Shown piece by piece: positions 7,650-14,868 of a DNA stretch of 62,037 nucleotides. Each line of letters begins with the position of its first letter. Within the stretch, counting starts at the first letter, position 1. Origin of the DNA: Streptomyces sp. CB01635 (GTDB taxonomy: Bacteria; Actinomycetota; Actinomycetes; Streptomycetales; Streptomycetaceae). The stretch lies in the NCBI RefSeq assembly GCF_002803065.1, contig NZ_NNBL01000041.1, positions 1 through 62,037 on the forward strand. The letters are read 5' to 3'. Under the pieces are notes generated by a model that searched no databases, was not told the origin of the DNA, and saw only the letters and a program-made list of their open reading frames with translations. The position numbers and the translations under genes are program-made.

Positions 7650-8987
7650 TCAACAGTCGCAGCAGGAGCAGCACTCACAGCATTCGCAGATGGAGCACGC
7701 TTCGCAGCAGCTGCAGTCGGTCGAGCAGCAGTCGCTGCACCAGCCGTCGCGCTTCTTCCGGGACCAGGGCCCCTCGAACTCGTCGGCACAGCACACCTTG
7801 CAGGTGCAGCAGAGCCCGATCGCCGCGGCGCACCCGGCGAAGAACCCGCGCTTGCCGGGCTTCGGCGGCTGAAAGGACGGCCCCCCACCGAAGCCACCGG
7901 GCCCGCCCGGACCACCGGGACCGCCCCGCCCGCCGCCGTACGGATTCTGCGAGCCGTACGGCCCAGAGGACCCGGGTGGCACATACGGGCCCGATCCGGT
8001 GGGCACCCAGGGGCCGGGCGCACCCGGGCCCTGCTGCGGGCTGGACGCCGTCGGTGCGTGCGCGCCGTGTGAGGGGCCGGCTCCGTGAGAGGGATCAGCG
8101 CCATGGGACGCGTCGGCGCCGTGCGCGCAGCCCGACGTGCCGAAGGCGCGGTCGACCGAGCGGCGCAGTTCGTGGACGAGCAGCAGATGCGCGAGCGTGC
8201 CATCGACGAATTCGGCCTCGCGCAGGGCGAGACGGATGCCGCGCAGCGCGTCGTCGGCGAGGCGGCGCGCCTCGGTGAGGTCCGTGCCCGTCGCCGTGAG
8301 CGGGTTCCAGGCATCCGACGCAGCGTCAGCTTCTTTGTCCTCCACGGCGTCCAGGAGGTGTGCGAGCCGCCCGAAGAGCCGGCCTGCCTCGGCGAGCGGC
8401 GCCGCGTTGCCGGGGCGTCCCGCGAGGACGGCGGTGTGCGCGAAGGCGGCGGCGGTCGCCGTCTCGGTCGGCTCGGTGACCGTGAGCACCGGGGTTCCGA
8501 GGCCGGCGAGCGACTCGATCCCTATCTGGCGCTCCACGGCGTCGACGAGGACGGCCGTATCGAACCCCACGTCAGAACCCGTACGGGATCCGGCCTTTCC
8601 CCACTTCGTGGCCACCCGGCGGGCCGCCGCGGCCACCGGCCTGCGGGCCAGGAGGCCGTCGCCGTCGGCGACGTGGTCGCGGACCTTCGCCGAGGCGAGG
8701 ACCAGTGAGACGGCGGCGGCGAGCCGGGCGCCCTCGCCCTGCGCGACGGAGGCGGTGCGCATCCCGCGCAGTGGGCAGGGTCCCGCCGTGCGCCGTCCCC
8801 CGGCGGCATGTTCGGCCTGAGCCTCCGTCAGAACCGAGATCAGCAAACCGTCGTAGTTCGTGACAATCCTCGCGAACTGCCCGTGGTCACCGCGAAGCGC
8901 CAGGCAGAGTCCGCACAGATGAGCCATCCATTGCGCCTTGAGCCCCTCGCCGAGACGATGACTGCAGGGCCGGACTATTCCGAACAA
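7650..8987 (-). CDS. DUF5685-type protein with cysteine-rich C-terminal tail
   Basis: The start is taken as TTG at 8987, with GGGGGAG about 6 nt upstream; this gives 445 residues beginning (M)FGIVRPCSHRLGEGL. The N-terminal half has conserved WMAHLCGLCLALRGDHGQFAR and TNYDGLLISVLTEAQ, followed by helical segments (ATAAAFAHTAVLAGR, RLFGRLAHLLDAVED, LLLVHELRRSVDRAF). The middle is a His/Gly/Pro/Ser linker with GG repeats. The last 60 or so residues carry about 21 Cys, many as CC pairs, ending CECCECCSCCDC. The Cys pattern in the head and tail suggests metal binding, but function is unknown. No signal peptide is evident. It converges on the binding-protein gene and diverges from the SepF-like gene. 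Confidence 0.78.
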   Translation of the reverse strand: MFGIVRPCSHRLGEGLKAQWMAHLCGLCLALRGDHGQFARIVTNYDGLLISVLTEAQAEHAAGGRRTAGPCPLRGMRTASVAQGEGARLAAAVSLVLASAKVRDHVADGDGLLARRPVAAAARRVATKWGKAGSRTGSDVGFDTAVLVDAVERQIGIESLAGLGTPVLTVTEPTETATAAAFAHTAVLAGRPGNAAPLAEAGRLFGRLAHLLDAVEDKEADAASDAWNPLTATGTDLTEARRLADDALRGIRLALREAEFVDGTLAHLLLVHELRRSVDRAFGTSGCAHGADASHGADPSHGAGPSHGAHAPTASSPQQGPGAPGPWVPTGSGPYVPPGSSGPYGSQNPYGGGRGGPGGPGGPGGFGGGPSFQPPKPGKRGFFAGCAAAIGLCCTCKVCCADEFEGPWSRKKRDGWCSDCCSTDCSCCEACSICECCECCSCCDC

Positions 8988-9277
8988 GACGACTCCCCCG
9001 AGGGTCCTGAAGACGTAAGCTGCAGCATCGTATCGAGGGTGTCGTTCACCGTAACGCACCGGTCGTCACCCGTACGCCGCGAAGAATCATATTTCACTCA
9101 CTGTCAGCAGCCGTACGGGATACGACCCTTGGGATTCAAGGGACAGCGCCGTGTTGACTCTGCACCAGTAGCGTCACGAAAACCCCGCGCGGCGACTATC
9201 CACTTGGCGCACCATCCGCATCATGGACGACCATAGGGATGCGAAACGCGGAGGAACCGCTGTGAGAGGAGGCGTCC

Positions 9278-9730
9278 ATGGGATCGGTGCGCAAGGCGAG
9301 TGCCTGGCTTGGCCTCGTCGACGACAACGATGACGAGCGTTACTACGACGGCTACGACGACGACAGGGCCGAGGGGGCCGAGCCCCAGACCGGCGCCGCC
9401 TGGGTCACGGACCCGCGCGTGAAGGTGGCGGCCGACGCCGCCGAGGAGCAGGGCCGCCGGATCGGCACGGTCACCCCGGACGGATTCCGGGACGCCCGTG
9501 GCATCGGCGAGATGTTCCGGGAGGGTGTCCCGGTCATCATCAACCTCACGGCCATGGAGCCCGGGGACGCCAAGCGCGTCGTCGACTTCGCGGCCGGGCT
9601 CACGTTCGGGCTGCGAGGTTCCATCGAGCGGGTGGCGAACCGGGTGTTCCTGCTGAGCCCTGCCGACACGCAGGTGGTCAACGGCGAGGCGGAGAGCCGT
9701 CCGACGGACGGTTTCTTCAACCAGAGCTGA
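9278..9730 (+). CDS. SepF-like cell division protein (paralogue)
   Basis: A 150-residue protein with an excellent ribosome-binding site (GAGAGGAGG, 7 nt before ATG). The N-terminal 13 residues (MGSVRKASAWLGL) form the amphipathic membrane-targeting helix of SepF, followed by an acidic Asp/Glu/Tyr linker. The SepF core occupies about residues 60-140: GVPVIINLTAMEPGDAKRVVDFAAGLTFGLRG and RVANRVFLLSPADTQV. SepF binds FtsZ and the membrane. Streptomycetes carry SepF in the dcw/ftsZ cluster plus SepF-like paralogues; this copy lacks any dcw neighbour, so it is probably one of the latter. Confidence 0.88.
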   Translation: MGSVRKASAWLGLVDDNDDERYYDGYDDDRAEGAEPQTGAAWVTDPRVKVAADAAEEQGRRIGTVTPDGFRDARGIGEMFREGVPVIINLTAMEPGDAKRVVDFAAGLTFGLRGSIERVANRVFLLSPADTQVVNGEAESRPTDGFFNQS

Positions 9731-9749
9731 GCGTCACGGGTGGGTAGGG

Positions 9750-9767
9750 CCCGGCCCCTCGGCCGGG
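9750..9767. terminator. Weak terminator-like hairpin between convergent genes
   Basis: CCCGGCC - CCTC - GGCCGGG, a 7-bp G/C stem with a 4-nt loop, lies between the SepF-like gene and the convergent MFS gene. There is no T-run on either side. Confidence 0.35.
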
Positions 9768-9786
9768 TCACCGCCCGCGGCAGCCG

Positions 9787-11418
9787 TCACGCGACAGTGG
9801 ACTCCACGCCGACCCGCTCGGGACCGCGCTGGGGCCCGATCTTCGCCGTGCCCTCAGCGTCCTGCGGGGCAGCGGCTTCGCACTCCATCCGCTTGGGCAG
9901 CCGCAGCGCGGCCACCGCCCCGAGCAGCAGGAGCCCGGCGCTGACGAACAGCGTCACGTGCAGCCCGTGGACGAAGGCGACCCGGGCGGCGCTGCGCAGC
10001 GCCTCACCGGCCGTGCCGCCGAGCCGCGTCGCGACCTGGTACGCCTCGCCGAGCGAGTTGCCCGCGTGGGCGCTCGCGGATCCGGGCACTCCGGTGACCC
10101 GGGCGATTCCGGGTGCGTACGCGGCGTTCATCACCGAGCCGAGCAGGGCGATGCCCATGCCCGCGCCGAGCTGGTAGGAGGTCTCCCCGATCGCCGCGGC
10201 GCCGCCCGCGTCCTCCGCCGAGGCCTCGCTGAGCATCGACTCGTAGGCACCGAAGAGGGTGGTCTGCAGGCCGAAGCCGAGAAGGACGAAGCCGAAGGTG
10301 AGCAGCGACGGCCGGTCGTGCTGTCCCATCGGCGTGAGCATGAGCACCGCGGCCGCGGTGAGGACGAAGCCGGCCGAGACCATGCGGCGCGGTCCGAAGC
10401 GGCGCAGCTGGGCCGAGCCGAGGACGCCCGCAGCCATCGCCGCGAAGGTGAGTGGCAGCAGCCGTACGCCTGTCTCCAGGGGGCTCAGGCCGAGTACCAG
10501 CTGGAGGTACTGGACGGCGATGAGCTCCAGGCCGACCAGGGCGAGCATGGCGAGGACGATGCAGCCGACCGCGGTGGAGAAGGCGGGCCTCGCGAACATC
10601 TTCATATCGATGAGCGGGTGCTCGCGGCGCTTCTGCCGCCGCACGAACACGATCAGCACGGCCGCGCCGACGAGGAGGGGGCCGACGGCGGACGGGTCGA
10701 GCAGGTCGCGGTCGACGCCGAGCCTCTTCACGCCGTAGACGACACCGAGCATTCCGACGGCCGCCATGAAGGCGCCGACCACGTCCCAGGGCCCGTCGGA
10801 GCGGCCCTTGGACTCGGGAAGTATGAGACGGCCGAGGGGCAGCATGATGGCCATCAGCGGGATGTTGATCAGGAAGACCGAGCCCCACCAGAAGTGCTCG
10901 ACCATGAAGCCGCCGAGGACCGGTCCGGTGGCGGCGCCTATCGCGGCGACCGCGGACCAGACGCCGATCGCGACGGCTCTCTCGCGCCGGTCGGGGAAGA
11001 CCGCGCGCAGGATCGACAGGGTCGCGGGCATGATCATCGCGCCGCCGACGCCGAGCAGCGCGCGGGCCAGGATCAGGATGTGCGGTGTCGAGGCGAACAC
11101 GGCGAGTGCGGAGGCCACGCCGAAGAGGCCGTATCCGAGGAGCAGTACGCGTCTGCGGCCGACACGGTCGCCGAGCGTGCCGAAGAGGATCAGGAGCGCC
11201 GCGCAGATCAGCGGATAGGCGTCGACGATCCAGAGCAGCTGGACGGCCGAGGGGCGCAGGTCCTGGGTGACGGCGGGGACGGCGACGTGCAGCACGGTCG
11301 CGTCGAGGGCGACGAGCAGCAGGCTGGTGCACAGGACGACGAGGACGACCCAGCGATTGGCGCCTGGCCCTGCGGTCCGCAGGCGAGAGGGCGCGGTGGC
11401 CGTGATCGTCCCGGTCAT
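9787..11418 (-). CDS. MFS drug-exporter, DHA2 (14-TM, EmrB/QacA) family
   Basis: A 543-residue membrane protein, starting at ATG 11418 behind GGGAGG. It has about 14 hydrophobic segments. Diagnostic motifs are LDATVLHVAVPAVTQDL in TM1, WIVDAYPLICAALLILFGTLGDRVGRRRVLL (motif A region), and GPVLGGFMVEHFWWGSVFLINIP (motif C). These point to proton-driven export of drugs or antibiotics. No regulator is adjacent, and it runs divergently from the membrane glycosyltransferase-like gene at 11678. Substrate cannot be predicted. Confidence 0.9.
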   Translation of the reverse strand: MTGTITATAPSRLRTAGPGANRWVVLVVLCTSLLLVALDATVLHVAVPAVTQDLRPSAVQLLWIVDAYPLICAALLILFGTLGDRVGRRRVLLLGYGLFGVASALAVFASTPHILILARALLGVGGAMIMPATLSILRAVFPDRRERAVAIGVWSAVAAIGAATGPVLGGFMVEHFWWGSVFLINIPLMAIMLPLGRLILPESKGRSDGPWDVVGAFMAAVGMLGVVYGVKRLGVDRDLLDPSAVGPLLVGAAVLIVFVRRQKRREHPLIDMKMFARPAFSTAVGCIVLAMLALVGLELIAVQYLQLVLGLSPLETGVRLLPLTFAAMAAGVLGSAQLRRFGPRRMVSAGFVLTAAAVLMLTPMGQHDRPSLLTFGFVLLGFGLQTTLFGAYESMLSEASAEDAGGAAAIGETSYQLGAGMGIALLGSVMNAAYAPGIARVTGVPGSASAHAGNSLGEAYQVATRLGGTAGEALRSAARVAFVHGLHVTLFVSAGLLLLGAVAALRLPKRMECEAAAPQDAEGTAKIGPQRGPERVGVESTVA

Positions 11419-11664
11419 ATGCGTACCTCCCAGTGGTCCCTCGCGCTCGGCGGATCCGCGGGGTGGGGACTTCCCCGCGGTTGCGGCCGGAAGGAGCGGA
11501 CTCCCGTGCCCACGCAACGATTGGCGAGTGAGCCGCCAGAGTACGCGAGTCCATTGCGGTGGCACGTGGCGGACCTCTCATGCGCTCAGCCGCGGAGTGT
11601 GGCGTACGCCACGCTCTGCTCCCGGACCACGCACCGGGCGTGCGGTCCGGTTGCGCCCGGCGCC

Positions 11665-11670
11665 GATAAT
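11665..11670 (+). promoter_or_regulatory. -10 element of a leaderless transcript
   Basis: GATAAT lies 7 nt upstream of the GTG start at 11678 and no ribosome-binding site is present. That places the transcription start at or next to the start codon. Confidence 0.5.
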
Positions 11671-11677
11671 CGACGCC

Positions 11678-12835
11678 GTGACCGAAGTCGACCTGCAAGA
11701 ACCGCGGAGCGCGCCGGCCCGGGCGGCCGGTGCGCTGCGCCGCGCGGCGCCGGCGCTCCTTGCCTATGCCGGGGTGCGCGCCCTGGGCCTGATCCTGCTC
11801 GCCGTGTGGAGCGCGGCCAAGGGGAAGAGCCCGCACACGCTGCTGACCGCCCGCTGGGACTCGCTCTGGTACACCCGCGTCGCCGATTTCGGCTACGGCT
11901 GGGAGGTGCGCCTGCCGGACGGCACGGTGCACTCGAACCTCGCGTTCTTCCCACTGCTGCCATGGCTGGAGCGGCTGGTGTCGGCGGTGAGCCCTTTGTC
12001 GTACGCGGACGCGGGCCTGGTGGTGAGCTGGTTCGCGTCGCTCTGCGCGGCCTGGGGGATCTTCCTCGTGGCCGAGCTCCTGTACGGGCGGCGGGCCGGC
12101 GTCTGCGCGGTCGTGCTGTGGGCGGTGCTCCCGGTCGGGATCGTGCAGTCGATGGCGTACAGCGAGTCACTGTTCACGGCGCTCGCGGCCTGGTCGCTGT
12201 ACGCGGTGCTTACCGGACGGTGGGTGAGCGCGGGGCTGCTCGCCTCGCTCGCGGGTCTGACCCGGCCGGTGGGTGCGGCGGTGGTCGCCGCGCTCTGGGC
12301 GACGGCCGTGGTCCAGGTCGTGCGTGAGAAGAGAGTCTCCTGGCGCATGGCCGTCGGCGTGCTGCTCGCCCCCCTGGGCGCCGCCGCGTACGTCTTGTGG
12401 GTGGGGCATCGCACGGGGGGCGGCCTCTTCGGCTATCTCGACGTCCAGGGTCAGTGGGGCAACGGCTTCGACGGCGGTCTCGCCTTCGCGCGCTTCGTCG
12501 GCGACAAGTTCACGTCGTTCCCCTCGGCGCTCGCGGGGCTCGGCCTGATCGTCGGGGTCGCGCTCGTGATCTGGCTCTACGTGCTGTGCGTACGGCGAGG
12601 TCAGCCGCTCGTCCTGCTCGTCTACTGCGGGATCGTCGTCGCGCTCGCGCTGTGCGCGTCGGGTTACTTCGGCTCGAAGCCGCGGCTGCTGCTGCCCGCG
12701 TTCCCGCTTCTGTTCCCGGTCGCGGTGGCGCTCGCCCGGCTGCGCACGAGCAGATCGGCGGCGGTGCTCGGGGGCGTGGCCGTGGCGTCGGCGGTGTACG
12801 GGGCCTTCTGGCTGAACGGGTCGGGGCCTCCTTGA
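11678..12835 (+). CDS. Integral membrane glycosyltransferase, PIG-V/mannosyltransferase-like
   Basis: A 385-residue multi-TM protein. After a short cytoplasmic arm and first TM, residues around 50-65 read ARWDSLWYTRVADFGYG, the 'WD..WY...A..GY' motif of PIG-V/GT-C type polyprenyl-phosphate-sugar transferases. NLAFFPLLPWLERLV and SMAYSESLFTALAAWSLY are also typical. The C-terminus has further TMs, with RLLLPAFPLLFPVAVAL. It probably transfers a lipid-linked sugar on the outer face of the membrane. The GTG start (VTEVDLQEP) is chosen because a -10 hexamer sits just upstream. It is divergent from the MFS exporter. Confidence 0.75.
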   Translation: MTEVDLQEPRSAPARAAGALRRAAPALLAYAGVRALGLILLAVWSAAKGKSPHTLLTARWDSLWYTRVADFGYGWEVRLPDGTVHSNLAFFPLLPWLERLVSAVSPLSYADAGLVVSWFASLCAAWGIFLVAELLYGRRAGVCAVVLWAVLPVGIVQSMAYSESLFTALAAWSLYAVLTGRWVSAGLLASLAGLTRPVGAAVVAALWATAVVQVVREKRVSWRMAVGVLLAPLGAAAYVLWVGHRTGGGLFGYLDVQGQWGNGFDGGLAFARFVGDKFTSFPSALAGLGLIVGVALVIWLYVLCVRRGQPLVLLVYCGIVVALALCASGYFGSKPRLLLPAFPLLFPVAVALARLRTSRSAAVLGGVAVASAVYGAFWLNGSGPP

Positions 12836-13084
12836 TCGACCCGGCGGGCCCGAGGAGGCCCGTCCGATCGCGCCGGGTGATCGGGCGGGAAATTCCAGGG
12901 AAGCCGTCGGTGAACGAATTCGGGCGCGCCGAAAAACGAATGCACGAAATGATCAATGTAATTGAAGGCAACGCTCCGGTCGGATAGTGATATCCGCAGG
13001 AATAAAGGCCCCGCTGAGAGCAATCCCACATCACATCGTCATCACAAACCGAGTGATTCGGCCGGGTTCGGCACTCACTCGCTG

Positions 13085-13090
13085 TAGCGT
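13085..13090 (+). promoter_or_regulatory. -10 element of a leaderless transcript
   Basis: TAGCGT lies 7 nt before the GTG at 13098; no ribosome-binding site is visible. Confidence 0.45.
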
Positions 13091-13097
13091 CGATTGG

Positions 13098-14126
13098 GTG
13101 CGTACCGAACGAAACCTCACCCGTCTGGAGCGGCTCTTCGCCCGCCTCGACCGTGAGCCGGAACGACCGGTCAACCTGGATGTGCCCAGGATGAGCCGGC
13201 ACAGGGTCGTGCTCTTCGGAGCCACCCTGTCCTTCTACCTCGCCATCGTGGTGGCCGTGCTGATCACGTCCTGGCTCGTCACGTTCGACTGGCAGGTCAT
13301 GTTCTTCCGGCCCTACCAGCAGTGGCCCGAGATCCACGCGTTCCTGGACTACTGGGTCGTGCTCGGCCAGCGTGGGCCGACCGCGGTCATGGTCATGGCC
13401 TGGCTCGGCTGGCGCTCCTGGCGTCAGCACACGCTGCGGCCGCTGCTCATGTTCGGTGCCGCGCTGCTGCTCCTGAACATCACCGTGGGCGCCGCCAAGC
13501 TCGGCATGGGCCGCCTCGGCCCGCACTACGCGACCACGATCGGCTCGAACGAGATGTGGCAGGGCGGCGATATATTTCCTTCGGGCCACACCGCCAACGC
13601 CGTCGTGACCTGGGGAATCCTCGCCTATCTGGCCTCGACGCCGCGCGCCAGGCGCTGGCTGTCGGCCGCCTCCGCCGTGATCTCGCTGAGCGTCGGCCTG
13701 ACCACCGTGTACCTCGGTACGCACTGGCTGAGCGATGTCTTCCTCGGCTGGGCCGCGGGTCTGCTCATCCTGCTCGCGCTGCCCTGGGTCGAGCCGCTGA
13801 TCACGCAGGTCGAGGCCTGGATCTTCTCGCTGCGCGAGCTGTGGCGCAGCCGCCGTTCCGGCGCGCTCCCGGCGCCCGCCCCGGCCGCCGCCACGCCCAC
13901 GCTGGTTCCGCAGCGCGCCGCCCCGCCCGCCTCGGAGGAGCCGCCGGTACGCGAACCGGTCGGCACCGCGCGGGCGGTGCGGCCCCCCGGGCTGCTCGCC
14001 CCGGGTCCGCACACCGCGCGCTCCGAGCGCACCCCGGTCACCCCGGCCGGCAGCCGCAGGCCGCCGCACGCGGACCGGGTGCCGCGCGGCACCTCGTCGG
14101 CCGCCCGCCCGGTCGCCGGCGGCTGA
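13098..14126 (+). CDS. PAP2-family membrane phosphatase
   Basis: A 342-residue protein starting at GTG (VRTERNLTRLERLF). About five or six TM segments occupy residues 35-235. The acid phosphatase signature is present in three parts: KLGMGRLGPH (KxxxxxxRP-like, with G for R at one position), PSGHTAN (SGH), and TTVYLGTHWLSDVFLGW (the HxxxD part). Such enzymes dephosphorylate lipid phosphates such as phosphatidic acid or undecaprenyl diphosphate at the outer membrane face. The C-terminal 90 residues are a Pro/Ala/Arg-rich cytoplasmic or wall-facing tail. A long perfect hairpin terminates the gene. Confidence 0.86.
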   Translation: MRTERNLTRLERLFARLDREPERPVNLDVPRMSRHRVVLFGATLSFYLAIVVAVLITSWLVTFDWQVMFFRPYQQWPEIHAFLDYWVVLGQRGPTAVMVMAWLGWRSWRQHTLRPLLMFGAALLLLNITVGAAKLGMGRLGPHYATTIGSNEMWQGGDIFPSGHTANAVVTWGILAYLASTPRARRWLSAASAVISLSVGLTTVYLGTHWLSDVFLGWAAGLLILLALPWVEPLITQVEAWIFSLRELWRSRRSGALPAPAPAAATPTLVPQRAAPPASEEPPVREPVGTARAVRPPGLLAPGPHTARSERTPVTPAGSRRPPHADRVPRGTSSAARPVAGG

Positions 14127-14191
14127 CCGGCGTAAGCGCGAGAGCGCCGCAGGCCGCGGGGCCGGTACGCACAGCCTGATCCCCGCAACGC

Positions 14192-14230
14192 CGAAGGCCC
14201 CCGGTTCCCACACGGAACCGGGGGCCTTCG
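14192..14230. terminator. Bidirectional terminator between convergent genes
   Basis: CGAAGGCCCCCGGTTCC and its perfect complement form a 17-bp stem with loop CACAC. It lies between the PAP2 gene (plus) and the I78 inhibitor gene (minus) and can serve both. Confidence 0.85.
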
Positions 14231-14240
14231 CGTTGTCCCG

Positions 14241-14456
14241 TCAGCCCTTCCAGCAGCGGGTCACGGTGCCGTCGGACACCTCGAAGTTCAGCCGTCCCGC
14301 GCGGTACTCCATGGTGATGATCGCGCCCGGGGGCAGCGACCTGACCGTGGACCAGCCGCGCTCACGGGCCCGCGCCTCGGCGCCCGGCGCATCGAGGCCG
14401 ACGTACGTGTCGAGAGTGTCCTGGGGGTCTGCGGGAGGGGTCGGAATGGGTGCCAT
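14241..14456 (-). CDS. I78-family peptidase inhibitor-like small protein
   Basis: A 71-residue protein starting MAPIPTPPADPQDTL. The sequence DTYVGLDAPGAEARARERGW followed by STVRSLPPGAIITMEY, RAGRLNFEVSDG and a C-terminal TVTRCWKG matches the potato-inhibitor-I-like I78 family ('A...A...GW..VR...P.G...T.dyr..RLN...D..g.v....cG'). No signal peptide is present, so it may act inside the cell. A TAACGT hexamer seven nt upstream suggests a leaderless transcript. Target protease unknown. Confidence 0.75.
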   Translation of the reverse strand: MAPIPTPPADPQDTLDTYVGLDAPGAEARARERGWSTVRSLPPGAIITMEYRAGRLNFEVSDGTVTRCWKG

Positions 14457-14868
14457 GACCGCCACGTTAGGCGGCCGGGCTGCCTGACACCAGGGCGGGC
14501 CGCACGCCGTCACGGGTCCCCCTCCGGTCACGCTTCTGTCACAGGTCCACGACACGCGTTTCACTCGAACTCCGTCACACGTACGAGCGATTCAATGCTC
14601 CTTCTGCACTTGTTCTGCGCGCGCCACGGCATAATTCCGCGACTTCGCCGAAAGCGCCCGGATAACGTGCCCGGAAATAGCGCCACGACAGCGTCCGGGC
14701 CCCGCCCAATTCTGATTCCCGGGCGCTCTTCACCAGTTGACGCCCCATCGGAATTGCATGAACGCGACACAGAGCTCCCGTACGCCCCCTGTCGGAGTCG
14801 ATGGGGAAGCGAGCATCATGGCGTGTGCTCGAGGCAGGCCCGGGGCGCGAGAAGCGAGGGGGCAAGCG
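14457..14868. other. Intergenic spacer before ctaD
   Basis: This 412-bp stretch contains the leaderless promoter of the I78 gene (TAACGT at 14469-14464, minus strand, 7 nt before its ATG). Its middle part is relatively AT-rich for this genome and may include the ctaD promoter. A minus-strand frame reading SWRYFRARYPGAFGEVAEL ends near 14575, but it has no credible start signal. I see no RNA gene. Confidence 0.4.

Noticed and set aside
14575..14700. Minus-strand frame with SWRYFRARYPGAFGEVAEL upstream of ctaD
   Set aside because: The amino-acid pattern looks protein-like, but no start codon with a signal and no family was recognised.
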